Assembly (NCBI RefSeq): GCF_010974825.1
Contig: NZ_JAAILA010000007.1
Location: forward strand, 186,001 to 250,000
Source: Aeromonas rivipollensis
GTDB lineage: Bacteria; Pseudomonadota; Gammaproteobacteria; Enterobacterales; Aeromonadaceae
Direction: 5' to 3'
DNA: 64,000 nt
In this document: positions 54,216 through 62,910 of the stretch, in pieces
Numbering within the stretch: the stretch's first letter is position 1
Layout: the number at the start of each line of letters is the position of its first letter
Notes under the pieces: model-generated
What the model saw: the letters and a program-made list of their open reading frames with translations, nothing else
The model's database searches: none
What the model was told of the DNA's origin: nothing
Position numbers and translations under genes: made by a program

Positions 54216-55625
54216 ATGCCACCCGTCCGTGCAGCTGGCACCTCACTGGAGGCCTGCCCAGTGCGCCACTGGGCACGGACGGCACCCGAACGCATCGCCA
54301 TCCACGGCAACGGCTCCCTCAGCTACCGGCAGCTGGATGCACGGCTCAACGGCCTGTGCAAGCAGCTCGAGCAGGCGGGTTTAAAGGCCGGAGACCGGCT
54401 GGTCGCCGTGGTGCGTGGCGCCCTGGAGGACGTGCTGCTGGCCTGGGCCTGCGTGCGCAGCGGCCTCGTCTTCTGCCCGCTCAATCCCGCCTTCCCCCTC
54501 CCCAGGCAGGCCGAGCTGGCCGCACAGCTGGATGCCTGCGCCTTCTGGTCAGCGGGGGAGATTCCGGTGGGGAGCGGGTTGCCATTGCAGCTCGACTTCA
54601 CACGCGAACTGCCGGCAAGCGAGGAAGCCTGGCCGCTTGAACCGGCCCAGCTCAACAACATGATCCTCACCTCGGGATCCAGCGGCACACCCAAGGCGGT
54701 GGTGCACCGCCTCGCCAACCACCTCGCCTCGGCCCGGGGCTCGGTCAGCCTGATCCCGCTCGATGCCGACTGCGGCTGGCTGCTCTCACTGCCGCTGTTT
54801 CACGTGGGCGGCTACGCCATCCTGTTCCGGGTCTTCCTGGCGGGGGCCAGCCTGGTGCTGGACGATCGCACCCAGCCCCTCAAGGGGCGGCTGGAGGATC
54901 AGCCCATCACCCACCTCTCGCTGGTACCGACCCAGCTCTGGCGCCTGCTGGCGCAAGGCTTCGACCCCGGTCGCACCCGCTTGCGCGAGCTGCTGCTCGG
55001 GGGGGCCGCCATCCCTGAGCCCCTGGTCAATCGCCTCAAGGCCCTGGGGTTCACCCCCAAGTCGAGCTATGGCCTCTCCGAGATGGGCAGCCAGGTCTGC
55101 ACCGGCCTGCCTGCCGGTGCCGGGGTGGTGGGCAGGCCTCTGCCCGGGCGGGAGGTCTGCATACGCCAGGGGGAGATCTGCGTGCGCGGCGACACCCTGT
55201 TTGCCGGCTATTTCCAGGCCGGGGAGCTGGTGTTGCCGCTGGATGAGGAGGGCTGGTTCCACACCCGGGACAAGGGGCATTTCACCCCGGCCGGCGAGCT
55301 GATGGTGGAGGGGCGGCTCGACAACCTCTTCATCTCGGGAGGGGAGAACATCCAGCCCGAGACCATAGAGCAGCGGCTGGTGGATCACCCCGCCGTGGCC
55401 CAGGCCCTGGTGGTGCCCATCCCCAGCGCACAGTGGGGGCAGCGCCCCGCCGCCTTTATCGACTGGCACGGCGAACCTGTGCCCCACGCCGAGCTGGCCG
55501 CCTGGATCAGGCAGTCCTTGCCTGGCTTCATGGTGCCGGACCGCTGGCTGCCCTGGCCGGATCTCGGCGGCAGCCTGAAACCCTCCCGCAGCAAGCTGGC
55601 CGCCAGCCTGCAACAGAGTGTCTAG
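54216..55625 (+). CDS. menE: o-Succinylbenzoate-CoA ligase MenE
   Basis: MenE activates o-succinylbenzoate with ATP and CoA. The product has 469 residues. The AMP-binding P-loop is ILTSGSSGTPKAVVH; the later motifs are SYGLSEMG, GRLDNLFISGGENIQP, and the C-terminal lysine region SLKPSRSKL. The ATG at 54216 follows AAGGGG; an in-frame GTG at 54198 overlaps menC. It is the last clear gene of the men operon. Confidence 0.95.
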   Translation: MPPVRAAGTSLEACPVRHWARTAPERIAIHGNGSLSYRQLDARLNGLCKQLEQAGLKAGDRLVAVVRGALEDVLLAWACVRSGLVFCPLNPAFPLPRQAELAAQLDACAFWSAGEIPVGSGLPLQLDFTRELPASEEAWPLEPAQLNNMILTSGSSGTPKAVVHRLANHLASARGSVSLIPLDADCGWLLSLPLFHVGGYAILFRVFLAGASLVLDDRTQPLKGRLEDQPITHLSLVPTQLWRLLAQGFDPGRTRLRELLLGGAAIPEPLVNRLKALGFTPKSSYGLSEMGSQVCTGLPAGAGVVGRPLPGREVCIRQGEICVRGDTLFAGYFQAGELVLPLDEEGWFHTRDKGHFTPAGELMVEGRLDNLFISGGENIQPETIEQRLVDHPAVAQALVVPIPSAQWGQRPAAFIDWHGEPVPHAELAAWIRQSLPGFMVPDRWLPWPDLGGSLKPSRSKLAASLQQSV

Positions 55626-55728
55626 CGACAGCGAGGCCTACCAGGCATGGCTGAGCCGGGATCTGCTGCCCTGGTGGGAGGCCAACAAGGAGTCTGACGA
55701 GTGCAAGGCGAACGACTCAGCCCACTGA
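55618..55728 (+). CDS. Possible 36-residue ORF overlapping the menE end
   Basis: GTG 55618 overlaps the menE stop by eight bases and opens VSSDSEAYQAWLSRDLLPWW, which continues to a TGA at 55726. Composition (Trp-rich helix, charged tail) is plausible for a real peptide, and the overlap style matches other men junctions. No ribosome site is clear. Confidence 0.35.
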   Translation: MSSDSEAYQAWLSRDLLPWWEANKESDECKANDSAH

Positions 55729-55748
55729 GGGTGAGGCGTGAATGAGAC

Positions 55749-55772
55749 AGGGCGGCCATGGCCGCCCTTTTT
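55749..55772 (+). terminator. men operon terminator
   Basis: AGGGCGGCC pairs with GGCCGCCCT over a two-base loop and runs into five T. The gap from here to 55927 shows no gene. Confidence 0.92.
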
Positions 55773-55927
55773 ATGACGCCCTTTGATGGGCTCAAGATCG
55801 CGCTGCACTCTGCGACAGCCTGTGCCCGAGTGACGCCATGCCGGAGCATCAAACCTGACGCGCCAGGGCAAGTTGTAATAGAATGGCCCCCTGTCATCTC
55901 TTACTTCAGACCCGAACCGCACCGCGC

Positions 55928-56773
55928 ATGAAGAAGTTTGCCAAGATCCTGCTCGCCTGCCTCTGCCTGTTGCTGGCCTCAGTCGCCGCGCTGCTGGGCT
56001 ACAGCGAGTGGACCGTCTCCGACGCCCGTCACTACACCTACGACGACGTCGATGCGGTGCCCTACAACAGGGTCGCCCTGGTGCTCGGCACCTCCAAGTA
56101 CCTGATCGGGGGCAGCCCGAACCACTACTTCAAGTACAGGATCAAGGCCGCCGCCGAGCTCTACAACAACGGCAAGGTGGACTACATCCTGGTCTCCGGC
56201 GACAACGCCACCGTCCAGTACAACGAGCCGCGCCAGATGCGGCGGGCCCTGATCCAGGCGGGCATCCCGGCCAAGGCCATCTACAGCGACTACGCGGGCT
56301 TTCGCACCCTGGATTCCATAGTGCGCGCCAAGGAGGTGTTCGGGCAGGCCCGCTTCACCGTGGTCTCCCAGGCCTTCCACAACGAGCGCGCCATCTTTAT
56401 CGCCCGCCACTTCGGCATCGAGGCCGTCGGCTTCAACGCCCTGGATCCCAGCGCCTATCAGGGCATCAAGACCCGGGTGCGCGAGGTGTTCGCCCGCCTG
56501 ATGGGGCTGCTCGATCTCTACGTGCTGGACAAGGGGCCCAAGTTCCTCGGCGAGCCCATCGTCATCGGCGGCCCCATCCCCTGCCAGGCCCTGAGCACCA
56601 TAGGGGCCAGCCAGCCCTGCCTGCCCATGGCACCAGCCACCAAGCCAACACCTGCCCCTGCCGTCAGTGCGGCCAAGGCGACCAGTGCCGCCGTCTCGAC
56701 CGCCCCAGCACAGGCACCGAGTGATGCCGCCAGTACATCGCCATCGACCAGCGCGGCCGCGCCCGCGCCCTGA
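55928..56773 (+). CDS. sanA: SanA/YdcF-type envelope protein
   Basis: The product has 281 residues with an N-terminal membrane anchor (KILLACLCLLLASVAALLGY) and a DUF218 domain: LVLGTSKYLIGG, LVSGDNA, YAGFRTLDSIVRAKEVF. The E. coli protein SanA (239 residues) affects envelope permeability to vancomycin. Here an extra Ala/Pro/Thr/Ser-rich tail of about 50 residues follows. The ATG at 55928 begins the anchor; an upstream in-frame ATG at 55883 does not. Confidence 0.92.
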   Translation: MKKFAKILLACLCLLLASVAALLGYSEWTVSDARHYTYDDVDAVPYNRVALVLGTSKYLIGGSPNHYFKYRIKAAAELYNNGKVDYILVSGDNATVQYNEPRQMRRALIQAGIPAKAIYSDYAGFRTLDSIVRAKEVFGQARFTVVSQAFHNERAIFIARHFGIEAVGFNALDPSAYQGIKTRVREVFARLMGLLDLYVLDKGPKFLGEPIVIGGPIPCQALSTIGASQPCLPMAPATKPTPAPAVSAAKATSAAVSTAPAQAPSDAASTSPSTSAAAPAP

Positions 56774-56777
56774 ACAT

Positions 56778-56811
56778 AAAAAGAGACCCGCCTGATGGCG
56801 GGTCTCTTTTT
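56778..56811. terminator. Bidirectional terminator between sanA and sodA
   Basis: A 15-bp stem (AAAAAGAGACCCGCC and complement) with a TGAT loop has T-runs on both strands, 4 bases from the sanA stop and 23 from the sodA stop. Confidence 0.95.
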
Positions 56812-56834
56812 ATGGGGGAAGAAAAGGAGAGGGC

Positions 56835-57449
56835 TCAGGCCAGCGCCTGCCGGTAGCGGCGCGCCACCTCGTCCCAGTCGATCACCTGGTAAAACGCGGC
56901 TATGTAGTCGGGACGCTTGTTCTGGTACTTGAGGTAGTAGGCGTGCTCCCACACGTCCAGCCCCAGGACAGGCACCAGCCCCTCCATCAGGGGACTGTCC
57001 TGGTTGGCGCTGCTCACCACCTGCAGGCGGCCCGCCTTATCCACCACCAGCCAGGCCCAGCCGCTGCCGAAGCGGCTCAGCGCCGCCTGGGTGAAGGCCT
57101 GCTTGAAGGCATCCAGGCCCCCCAGATCCCGGGCAATAGCCTCGGCCAGCTCACCGCCCGGCTCACCGCCCCCTTGCGGGCTCATCACCTGCCAGAACAG
57201 GCTGTGGTTGGCATGACCGCCACCATGATTGCGCACCGCACCCTGCACCTTGGCCGGCAGGCTGTCGAAGCTCAGCAGCAGCTCGTCCACCGGCAGGGCC
57301 GCCAACTCGGGGATCTCGGCCAGGGCGGCGTTGAGGTTGGTGATGTAGGTCTGATGGTGACGACTGTGATGGATCTCCATGGTCAGCGCGTCTATGTGGG
57401 GCTCCAGCGCGTCATAGGCATAGGCGAGGGCAGGCAAGGTATGGCTCAT
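56835..57449 (-). CDS. sodA: Manganese-type superoxide dismutase
   Basis: The enzyme dismutates superoxide in the cytoplasm. The product has 204 residues. Metal ligands are His27 (MEIHHSRHH), the His in NHSLFW, and Asp and His in [11 protein letters not shown]. The segment NQDSPLM, with Gln as the second-sphere residue, and GGGHANHS mark the manganese rather than the iron type. The ATG at 57449 begins [18 protein letters not shown]. It lies 23 bases behind the TPR-like gene and shares its Fur-box promoter. Confidence 0.95.
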   Translation of the reverse strand: MSHTLPALAYAYDALEPHIDALTMEIHHSRHHQTYITNLNAALAEIPELAALPVDELLLSFDSLPAKVQGAVRNHGGGHANHSLFWQVMSPQGGGEPGGELAEAIARDLGGLDAFKQAFTQAALSRFGSGWAWLVVDKAGRLQVVSSANQDSPLMEGLVPVLGLDVWEHAYYLKYQNKRPDYIAAFYQVIDWDEVARRYRQALA

Positions 57450-57472
57450 GGTCGTTCTCTCTCTTGTTGGGC

Positions 57473-57898
57473 TCAATGCAATTGATGGGCGGGCTCGGTC
57501 TGGCACTGACATTGACCGAGGCAGCGCAAGATGCCGTCGTGATGACCGTGTTTGCGCACGAAGGCGAGCAGCTCGGTGCGAGTGCCACGGCTATGGCGCA
57601 GGGCCGCCGCCCGCAGGGGATCCGGGCTTGCGGGAGACTGGCTGGTGGCGAGCAGGCAGTCGTGGACATGGCACAACATGTCGGCGGCCCTGTCCGGCAA
57701 CGTCATGGCCACCAGCAGATCCGCCAGGTTGTGGTGGGCCACCACCAGGGCTGCCACGGCTTCGTCCGCATCCGGCCAGCAGGGGAACTGCTGACGGGCC
57801 AGCCACAGGGCTTGCTGGTAATAGTCGAGCGCCCTGGCGTGCTCACCCGCGTCGAAGTGGCGATTGCCACTCAGGGTCTGCGCCTTCCAGTGCGCCAT
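57473..57898 (-). CDS. Helical-repeat (TPR-like) protein upstream of sodA
   Basis: The product has 141 residues from ATG 57898 (GGGGA upstream). An alternative ATG at 57952 would sit only 14 bases from the Fur box. It contains [21 protein letters not shown], a TPR-like pair of helices, and more alpha-helices, then a cysteine- and histidine-rich end ([15 protein letters not shown]). An unnamed gene of this kind precedes sodA in the iron-regulated operon of Pseudomonas (orfX), and the layout is the same here. Confidence 0.82.
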   Translation of the reverse strand: MAHWKAQTLSGNRHFDAGEHARALDYYQQALWLARQQFPCWPDADEAVAALVVAHHNLADLLVAMTLPDRAADMLCHVHDCLLATSQSPASPDPLRAAALRHSRGTRTELLAFVRKHGHHDGILRCLGQCQCQTEPAHQLH

Positions 57899-57965
57899 GC
57901 TGCTGTCCCCGTCGGTGGCACCGACCCATCCCTTCACCCAGGTTACCGTCATGACTCAGACACTC

Positions 57966-57986
57966 AAATGATAATAATTATTATTT
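57966..57986. promoter_or_regulatory. Fur box upstream of the orfX-sodA unit
   Basis: AATGATAATAATTATTATTT (within 57966-57986) closely follows the 19-bp Fur consensus of GATAAT hexamers. It is about 70 bases upstream of the chosen orfX start. It predicts that the unit is derepressed under iron limitation. Confidence 0.85.
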
Positions 57987-58175
57987 AACTTATTTGATGG
58001 GTGGACACAAGGAATAGTTGGCGCGGCCCCTTTTTGCCCATATGGGTAGGGTTTTTCTGCAATCCCCGGTTTAGTGATCTCATCCACAGATACATTTGAG
58101 TTCAGCTACCATGCTGCCGGTACTGGCATGAGGCCGGTGGCTGCCGGAGCGCAGCCGGTTTTCACAAGGATGGTG

Positions 58176-59090
58176 ATGATGAAAAGATGGCTATTGGTGC
58201 TCTTGTGCGCCCTGCCCATGCTGGGTCAGGGGGCCGGCTATACCCAGACCCGCTACCCCATAGTGCTGGTGCACGGACTGTTCGGCTTCGACAAGCTGCT
58301 CGGGGTCGACTATTTCTACGGCATTCCCCAGGCCCTGACCCGGGACGGCGCCCGCGTCTATGTGGCGCAGGTCTCCGCCACCCAGAGTTCGGAGCTGCGC
58401 GGCGAGCAGCTGCTCAGGCAGGTGCAGCAGGTGCTCGCCATCACGGAGGCCGACAAGGTGAACCTCATAGGCCACTCCCACGGCGGCCCCACCATTCGCT
58501 ATGTGGCCTCGGTCGCCCCCGAGCTGGTCGCCTCCGCCACCAGCGTGGGGGGCGTCAACCAGGGCTCCGAGATCGCCGATCTGGTGCGCGCCAGGGTGGC
58601 GCCTGGCTCGGTGGCCGAGCAGCTGGCGCTGGCCGCCGCCTCGGCGCTCTCCGGGGTCATCTCGCTGCTCTCCGGCGGCAGTGACCTGCCCCAGGATCCC
58701 CTCGCCTCCCTCGATGCCTTGACCAGCGCCGGTGCCCAGCGCTTCAACCAGCGCTATCCAGAAGGGCTGCCCAGCCAGCACTGCGGCGAGGGGCCGCTGC
58801 TGGCCGACAACGGCGTCTACTACTTCTCCTGGAGCGGGCGCGGCAACATGACCAACATACTGGATCCCGTGGATCCGGCGCTGGCCCTGACCGGCAGCTT
58901 CTTTCATGAGCCCAATGACGGCCTGGTCGGGGTCTGCAGCAGCCACCTCGGCAAGGTGATAGGCACGGCTTACCGGATGAACCACCTGGACGAGGTGAAC
59001 CAGTCGTTTGGCATCCACCACCTGTTCGACACGGATCCCGTCACCCTCTATCGTCAGCACGCCAACCGCTTGCAGAGGCTGGGGCTATGA
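58176..59090 (+). CDS. lip: Secreted triacylglycerol lipase, family I
   Basis: This extracellular lipase hydrolyses long-chain triglycerides. The product has 304 residues. A signal peptide (MMKRWLLVLLCALPMLGQGA) precedes TRYPIVLVHGLFGFD. The catalytic triad is the serine in GHSHGG, the aspartate in EPNDGLVG and the histidine in NHLDEVNQ. Two cysteines (QHCGEG and GVCSSH) are placed for the disulfide of this subfamily. The start was set at 58176 after AAGG. The next gene is its foldase, overlapping by four bases. Confidence 0.94.
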   Translation: MMKRWLLVLLCALPMLGQGAGYTQTRYPIVLVHGLFGFDKLLGVDYFYGIPQALTRDGARVYVAQVSATQSSELRGEQLLRQVQQVLAITEADKVNLIGHSHGGPTIRYVASVAPELVASATSVGGVNQGSEIADLVRARVAPGSVAEQLALAAASALSGVISLLSGGSDLPQDPLASLDALTSAGAQRFNQRYPEGLPSQHCGEGPLLADNGVYYFSWSGRGNMTNILDPVDPALALTGSFFHEPNDGLVGVCSSHLGKVIGTAYRMNHLDEVNQSFGIHHLFDTDPVTLYRQHANRLQRLGL

Positions 59091-59836
59091 GACGGATCCT
59101 GCTGGTCGCCCTCTCCCTGGGCGCGGCCCTGCTGGGGGCACTCCTGCTCTGGCCCGAGCCTGCCCCTGATCTGGCGGCGGCCCCCGAGCGGGGAGCCCTG
59201 CGCCACCAGCTGGCCCAGCGGCTGGAGCTGGGTGAGACGGACGAAGAGGACGCCATGCTGGCCCGCTACCGGCAATTTCTGCGGGCGGAAGGGAGCCTGA
59301 CGGTGCCGACGGATCCGGGCCTCGCCAGCCTGCAACTGCTGTTTGACGAGCGTGAGCGGCTGCGCCGGCAACACTTCAGCCCCGCCGAGCAGGGGTCGCT
59401 CTTTGCCGAAGAGAGGCTGATGGAGCAGTGGACCCTGAGGCGCAAGGCGCTGGCAGAGGCCGACGCCGCCGACAGGGTGATGCTGGGGGAGGAGCTGGCG
59501 CTCTGGCTGGCGGAGCAACCCCAGTGGTTCAGGGAGGCGGAAGCCAACGGCCGTCTGCTCGGCGATCTGCAGCGGCTGGAGCGGATCTCCCCCGCCGAGC
59601 GGGACGCCGTGCTGCTGGAGCAGCTGGGACCTGAGGCGGTGGATCGGCTACGCCAGCTGGCGCAGAGCCAGCAAGGGTTCGATCGGCAGTTGGCGGGCTA
59701 TCTGGCAGAACTCGAGCCACTGCTCCCCCTGGAGCGGGCCGAGCAGCAGCAGGCGATCCTGGCGCGCTGGTTCGAGCCCGGGCAGTGGCGGCGGGTGGAG
59801 GCGCTGACCCGGCTGAGGCTCGGGGAGCGGCCATAA
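59087..59836 (+). CDS. lif: Lipase-specific foldase (divergent)
   Basis: Foldases of this type are anchored in the inner membrane and help the lipase fold in the periplasm. The product has 249 residues: a membrane anchor (ILLVALSLGAALLGALLLW), an Ala-rich linker, then alpha-helical repeats (LRRQHFSPAEQ, WFREAEANGRL, AERDAVLLEQLGPEA). The family length is usually 280-350 and the RxxFDY motif near the N-terminus is not clear here. ATGA overlap with the lipase stop couples translation. Confidence 0.88.
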   Translation: MRRILLVALSLGAALLGALLLWPEPAPDLAAAPERGALRHQLAQRLELGETDEEDAMLARYRQFLRAEGSLTVPTDPGLASLQLLFDERERLRRQHFSPAEQGSLFAEERLMEQWTLRRKALAEADAADRVMLGEELALWLAEQPQWFREAEANGRLLGDLQRLERISPAERDAVLLEQLGPEAVDRLRQLAQSQQGFDRQLAGYLAELEPLLPLERAEQQQAILARWFEPGQWRRVEALTRLRLGERP

Positions 59837-59840
59837 ATAG

Positions 59841-59865
59841 CGAGGGGGCCCTGTTGGCCCCCTCG
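59841..59865. terminator. Hairpin after the lipase operon
   Basis: CGAGGGGGCC pairs with GGCCCCCTCG around CTGTT. The T-run is absent. It lies 4 bases after the foldase stop and 16 from the convergent gene. Confidence 0.6.
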
Positions 59866-59881
59866 TCGATCCTCGATGCCG

Positions 59882-60595
59882 TTATTGCGGCTTGTTGGCT
59901 CCTGGCAATGGCTGCCAGGTGAGGCGGGTCACCTGGGTGCCCTGTACCTCGCAGGTGAGGCAGAGATCCTGCCACCCCTTCTCCTGGCGCAGGGAGACCT
60001 CCCCCTTCATGCCCTCTGCGCTGGTCTTGAGCTTCGCCTGCTCGAAGGTCACCTTGTCGCCCTTGGCGAGCGCCATCAGCTTGCCGTTGCAGAGCCACCG
60101 GGTCAGCTCGGCCCCCTTCAGCTTGACGCCGCCTTCACCGGCCTGCTGCTCCGCCTGGCTCGGCACGAACAGCGCGCTCAGCTCGGCTGCCCGCCGGGTG
60201 AGCCAGGCCTCCCGCTGCTGCATGCTCATCTTGCTGACGAACTCCGCCGGCTGCCCCTTCTCGTCGAGCCAACGGGTCAGCTTGCCCTTGTCATCGAAGG
60301 CGAACTGGGCGGCGGGCTCCTTCACCCCGAACAGCTTGCCCCCCTTGAAGTAGTAGCGGCTCTCCCCCTCCTGCTTGCCCTGCTCGTTCAGTATGGGCAC
60401 GGCTATGATGACGGGAACCCCGTCGATCCAGGCCTTGATGTCCACACCGTCATGGCTGAACAGCCGGGTGTCGAGGCCATAGTCGGCCCCCTTCTCCATC
60501 AGGGTGAACTGCTCGGCCAGGGTGGTGGCCAGAGAAGGCAGGGAGCAGAGTCCCAGTCCCAAGCCGAGGCTCAGGGCGATCGCTGTCTTGCGCAT
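59882..60595 (-). CDS. Hypothetical secreted protein, 237 residues
   Basis: The ATG at 60595 (AGGA upstream) starts a clear signal peptide ending near LPSLATT. The mature part is strand- and lysine-rich with YYFKGGKLFGVKEP and a pair of cysteines in DLCLTCEVQ. No domain was recognised. It is convergent with the lipase operon and lies just downstream of a thioesterase on the same strand. Confidence 0.8.
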   Translation of the reverse strand: MRKTAIALSLGLGLGLCSLPSLATTLAEQFTLMEKGADYGLDTRLFSHDGVDIKAWIDGVPVIIAVPILNEQGKQEGESRYYFKGGKLFGVKEPAAQFAFDDKGKLTRWLDEKGQPAEFVSKMSMQQREAWLTRRAAELSALFVPSQAEQQAGEGGVKLKGAELTRWLCNGKLMALAKGDKVTFEQAKLKTSAEGMKGEVSLRQEKGWQDLCLTCEVQGTQVTRLTWQPLPGANKPQ

Positions 60596-60624
60596 AAGTG
60601 TCCTGTGATGGCCCAAAGGCCAGG

Positions 60625-61020
60625 TTAACTCTCTACCAGCCAGGCCCTCAGCCCCTCCCGGTGCGCGTCACTCAGGGGGATGGACTGACGGGTCTGGTAG
60701 TCAAAATGGATCAGGGTCGTCTCGGCGGTCACCGCCAGCTCGCCCCCCTGCCAGGCCTCCTGCCAGAGGGTGAAGGAGCTGGTGCCGATGCGCCGCACCC
60801 CCGTCTTGATCAATACCTGCTGGCCATAGAACAGCTCCCGTTTGAACTGCACCCCATAGCCCGCAATGATCAGATGCCAGTTGTGCACATCCAGCTCGGG
60901 AGAGAAGAGGCGGAACAGGGGATCACGGGCCGATTCAAACCAGACCGCCGGCACCGTATTGTTGATATGGCCGAGGGCGTCCGTCTCTTGAAAACGGGGT
61001 TGGATCTGCATTTCCAGCAT
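60625..61020 (-). CDS. 4HBT-fold acyl-CoA thioesterase
   Basis: The product has 131 residues, a single hot-dog domain. The active-site aspartate lies in RFQETDALGHINNT, typical of the YbgC/4-hydroxybenzoyl-CoA thioesterase group. It hydrolyses acyl-CoA thioesters; the substrate is unknown. The missing DHNA-CoA thioesterase of the men pathway belongs to a similar fold, but that link is only a thought. AAGGAG precedes the ATG. Confidence 0.88.
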   Translation of the reverse strand: MLEMQIQPRFQETDALGHINNTVPAVWFESARDPLFRLFSPELDVHNWHLIIAGYGVQFKRELFYGQQVLIKTGVRRIGTSSFTLWQEAWQGGELAVTAETTLIHFDYQTRQSIPLSDAHREGLRAWLVES

Positions 61021-61070
61021 AGGTTTAGACTCCTTGTCGTGGGACCGCGCACAGGCTAGCGCGCCAACCC

Positions 61071-62810
61071 TTATGACTCAAGCGTCCCGGCATCCGGGTG
61101 GGAGCCGCCTCCGCTTTCCGGCGCCGCCATCCCCTGTTCGGGTTTGAGCCAGGCGCTGCGAAAATCGAACCAGCCGAGGGCCGTCATCCGCACCCCATGC
61201 ACGCCGACCCGGCTCTCCAGCTCCAGCCAGTGGTGAAACAGGGGCACGAACCAGCCCTGGCGCTGCACCTCGGCCAGCAAGGCGCGCGGGCCAGGCTCGG
61301 CGCCGCTGGCGCGCCACTGCGTCAATCCCTGCCACAGGGCCTGCTGCCCCCCCCATACCCGGCGCAGCAAGGGGGTGCCCTGCAACCAGGCGTAGGGGGC
61401 GAAGGCGTGTTCATGCTCCAGGTTCAAGGTGCCGAGCCAGAGATCCACATCTTCATCCTCCCCACTCACCCAGCGGCCGTAATCCAGGGTGCGCACCTCG
61501 AGCCGGATCCCCTGCTCTGCCAGCAGGCTGGCCATGGCATTGGCGCACTCGTTGAACTCCAGATGCTGGTTGAAACAAGCCAGCACCAGCCGGGTCGGCA
61601 GCAGCGCCGGTTTAGGCTCCTCGGCGGGCAGAGCCTCGCGCCAGTGGGGCAGCAGGCCGAGGGCGCTGGTCCAGCCCCGCTGCAGCTCGGGGGCGACCCG
61701 CCCCATCAGGGCTATGGGGTTGAGCAGCCGGGTCAGCCACTGGCGCAAGGCGGGATCCTGCAGCAGGGGGGATCTGTCGTCCTGCAGCAGGAAGTAGCAG
61801 CCGGATTCGAGCTCCGACTCGCCGCGCATGGTGCCGAGCTCGGGGCTGTCGCGCCCCAGCTGCAGGTGGCTCTCCAGCCGCTCCGCCAGCTCCGGCAGCA
61901 TCCAGATGTCGATCTCGTCGAGCAGGGCCCGCAGGCCGAAGTAGTCGTCGAAGGCCTCGAGGCACAGCTGCAGGGGATCGTTGGCGGTGACTCGGTAGGG
62001 GCCTGTGCCCACGGGTTGCAGGGCAAAGCCCGCCTCCCCCTTGAGCTCGCGGGGCAAGATGGCCGCCACCGGCTCCGCCAGCAGGTGCAGCAGCAGGGGA
62101 TCCGGGCTGTCGAGGTGCAGATCCAGGGTGCGCGACCAGCGGCTCTCCAGCCGTGCCAGGTGAGCAAACAGCGGGCGATCCCGCAAGGCCAGCAGGCTCT
62201 CCATCACATCCTCCACCGCCAGCTCGCGGCCGTGGTGAAAGCGCACCGCCGGGCGCAGATAGAAGCGCCAGTGACAGGGGCCCAGACACTCCCAGTGGTG
62301 GGCCAGGTCCCCCTCGATTTCCCCATTTTCCTCATTTCGCCGGGTGAGGCCGTTGAAGATCTGGCGGCTCAGGTGAATTTCGGAGCGGCGCAGGGGATCC
62401 GTGGGCAGCAGGCGGGGCAGCGGCCGGTAATAGGGCACCCGCAGGATCTGGCGCCCCTCCCGGGTGGCCTGACCGAGCTGCTCGATGAGCAGCGGGGTGA
62501 GCAAGTCCAGCCGCCCCTCCGCCAGCCGCACCGCCTGGGCGAGCTGGCCCTGGCTCAGCAGATCCCGCAGCCGGCGGCGAGTCAGGCTCTCCTGGTTGTC
62601 GAGCAGAGTCAGCCGGGAGCGGCGCCCCCGCCCCGCCTCGGCGGACCAGCTGAGCCAGCCCTGATCCTGCATGCGGCGCAGCAGCAGGCGGGCGTTGCGC
62701 GGGGTGCAGCAGAGCAAGTCCGCCACCTCGGCGAGGCTGGCCTCCCGCTCATCGCAGCCAAGCTGCTGGGCGAGCCGTTGAAATTGCTGGTAGAGGCGGC
62801 TGCTGGGCAT
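61071..62810 (-). CDS. sgrR: SgrR-type transcriptional regulator
   Basis: The product has 579 residues; E. coli SgrR has 551. An N-terminal winged-helix region (about 1-115: LAEVADLLCCTPRNARLLLRRMQ, quoted as two parts LAEVADLLCCTPR and NARLLLRRMQ) is followed by a family 5 solute-binding domain (HLSRQIFNGLTR, FHHGRELAVEDV). SgrR senses sugar-phosphate stress and in E. coli activates the divergent sgrS RNA. Here the divergent gene is the small ORF at 62911. Confidence 0.93.
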   Translation of the reverse strand: MPSSRLYQQFQRLAQQLGCDEREASLAEVADLLCCTPRNARLLLRRMQDQGWLSWSAEAGRGRRSRLTLLDNQESLTRRRLRDLLSQGQLAQAVRLAEGRLDLLTPLLIEQLGQATREGRQILRVPYYRPLPRLLPTDPLRRSEIHLSRQIFNGLTRRNEENGEIEGDLAHHWECLGPCHWRFYLRPAVRFHHGRELAVEDVMESLLALRDRPLFAHLARLESRWSRTLDLHLDSPDPLLLHLLAEPVAAILPRELKGEAGFALQPVGTGPYRVTANDPLQLCLEAFDDYFGLRALLDEIDIWMLPELAERLESHLQLGRDSPELGTMRGESELESGCYFLLQDDRSPLLQDPALRQWLTRLLNPIALMGRVAPELQRGWTSALGLLPHWREALPAEEPKPALLPTRLVLACFNQHLEFNECANAMASLLAEQGIRLEVRTLDYGRWVSGEDEDVDLWLGTLNLEHEHAFAPYAWLQGTPLLRRVWGGQQALWQGLTQWRASGAEPGPRALLAEVQRQGWFVPLFHHWLELESRVGVHGVRMTALGWFDFRSAWLKPEQGMAAPESGGGSHPDAGTLES

Positions 62811-62845
62811 AAAAGAGGAAATCCTTTTCAGTCAAGTCGTCAGTT

Positions 62846-62874
62846 TTTACTTCCTCATTTTAGCTCAATACTGT
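62846..62874 (+). promoter_or_regulatory. Candidate promoter of the small sgrR-divergent gene
   Basis: TTTACT (62846-62851) and TACTGT (62869-62874) have a 17-base spacer and would place the start of transcription about 62881, giving a 30-base leader ahead of the ATG at 62911. It lies within 40-60 bases of the sgrR start, where SgrR would bind. Confidence 0.5.
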
Positions 62875-62910
62875 TGGCGAACGTGAGCACCACAGCACAG
62901 GAGCACCATC

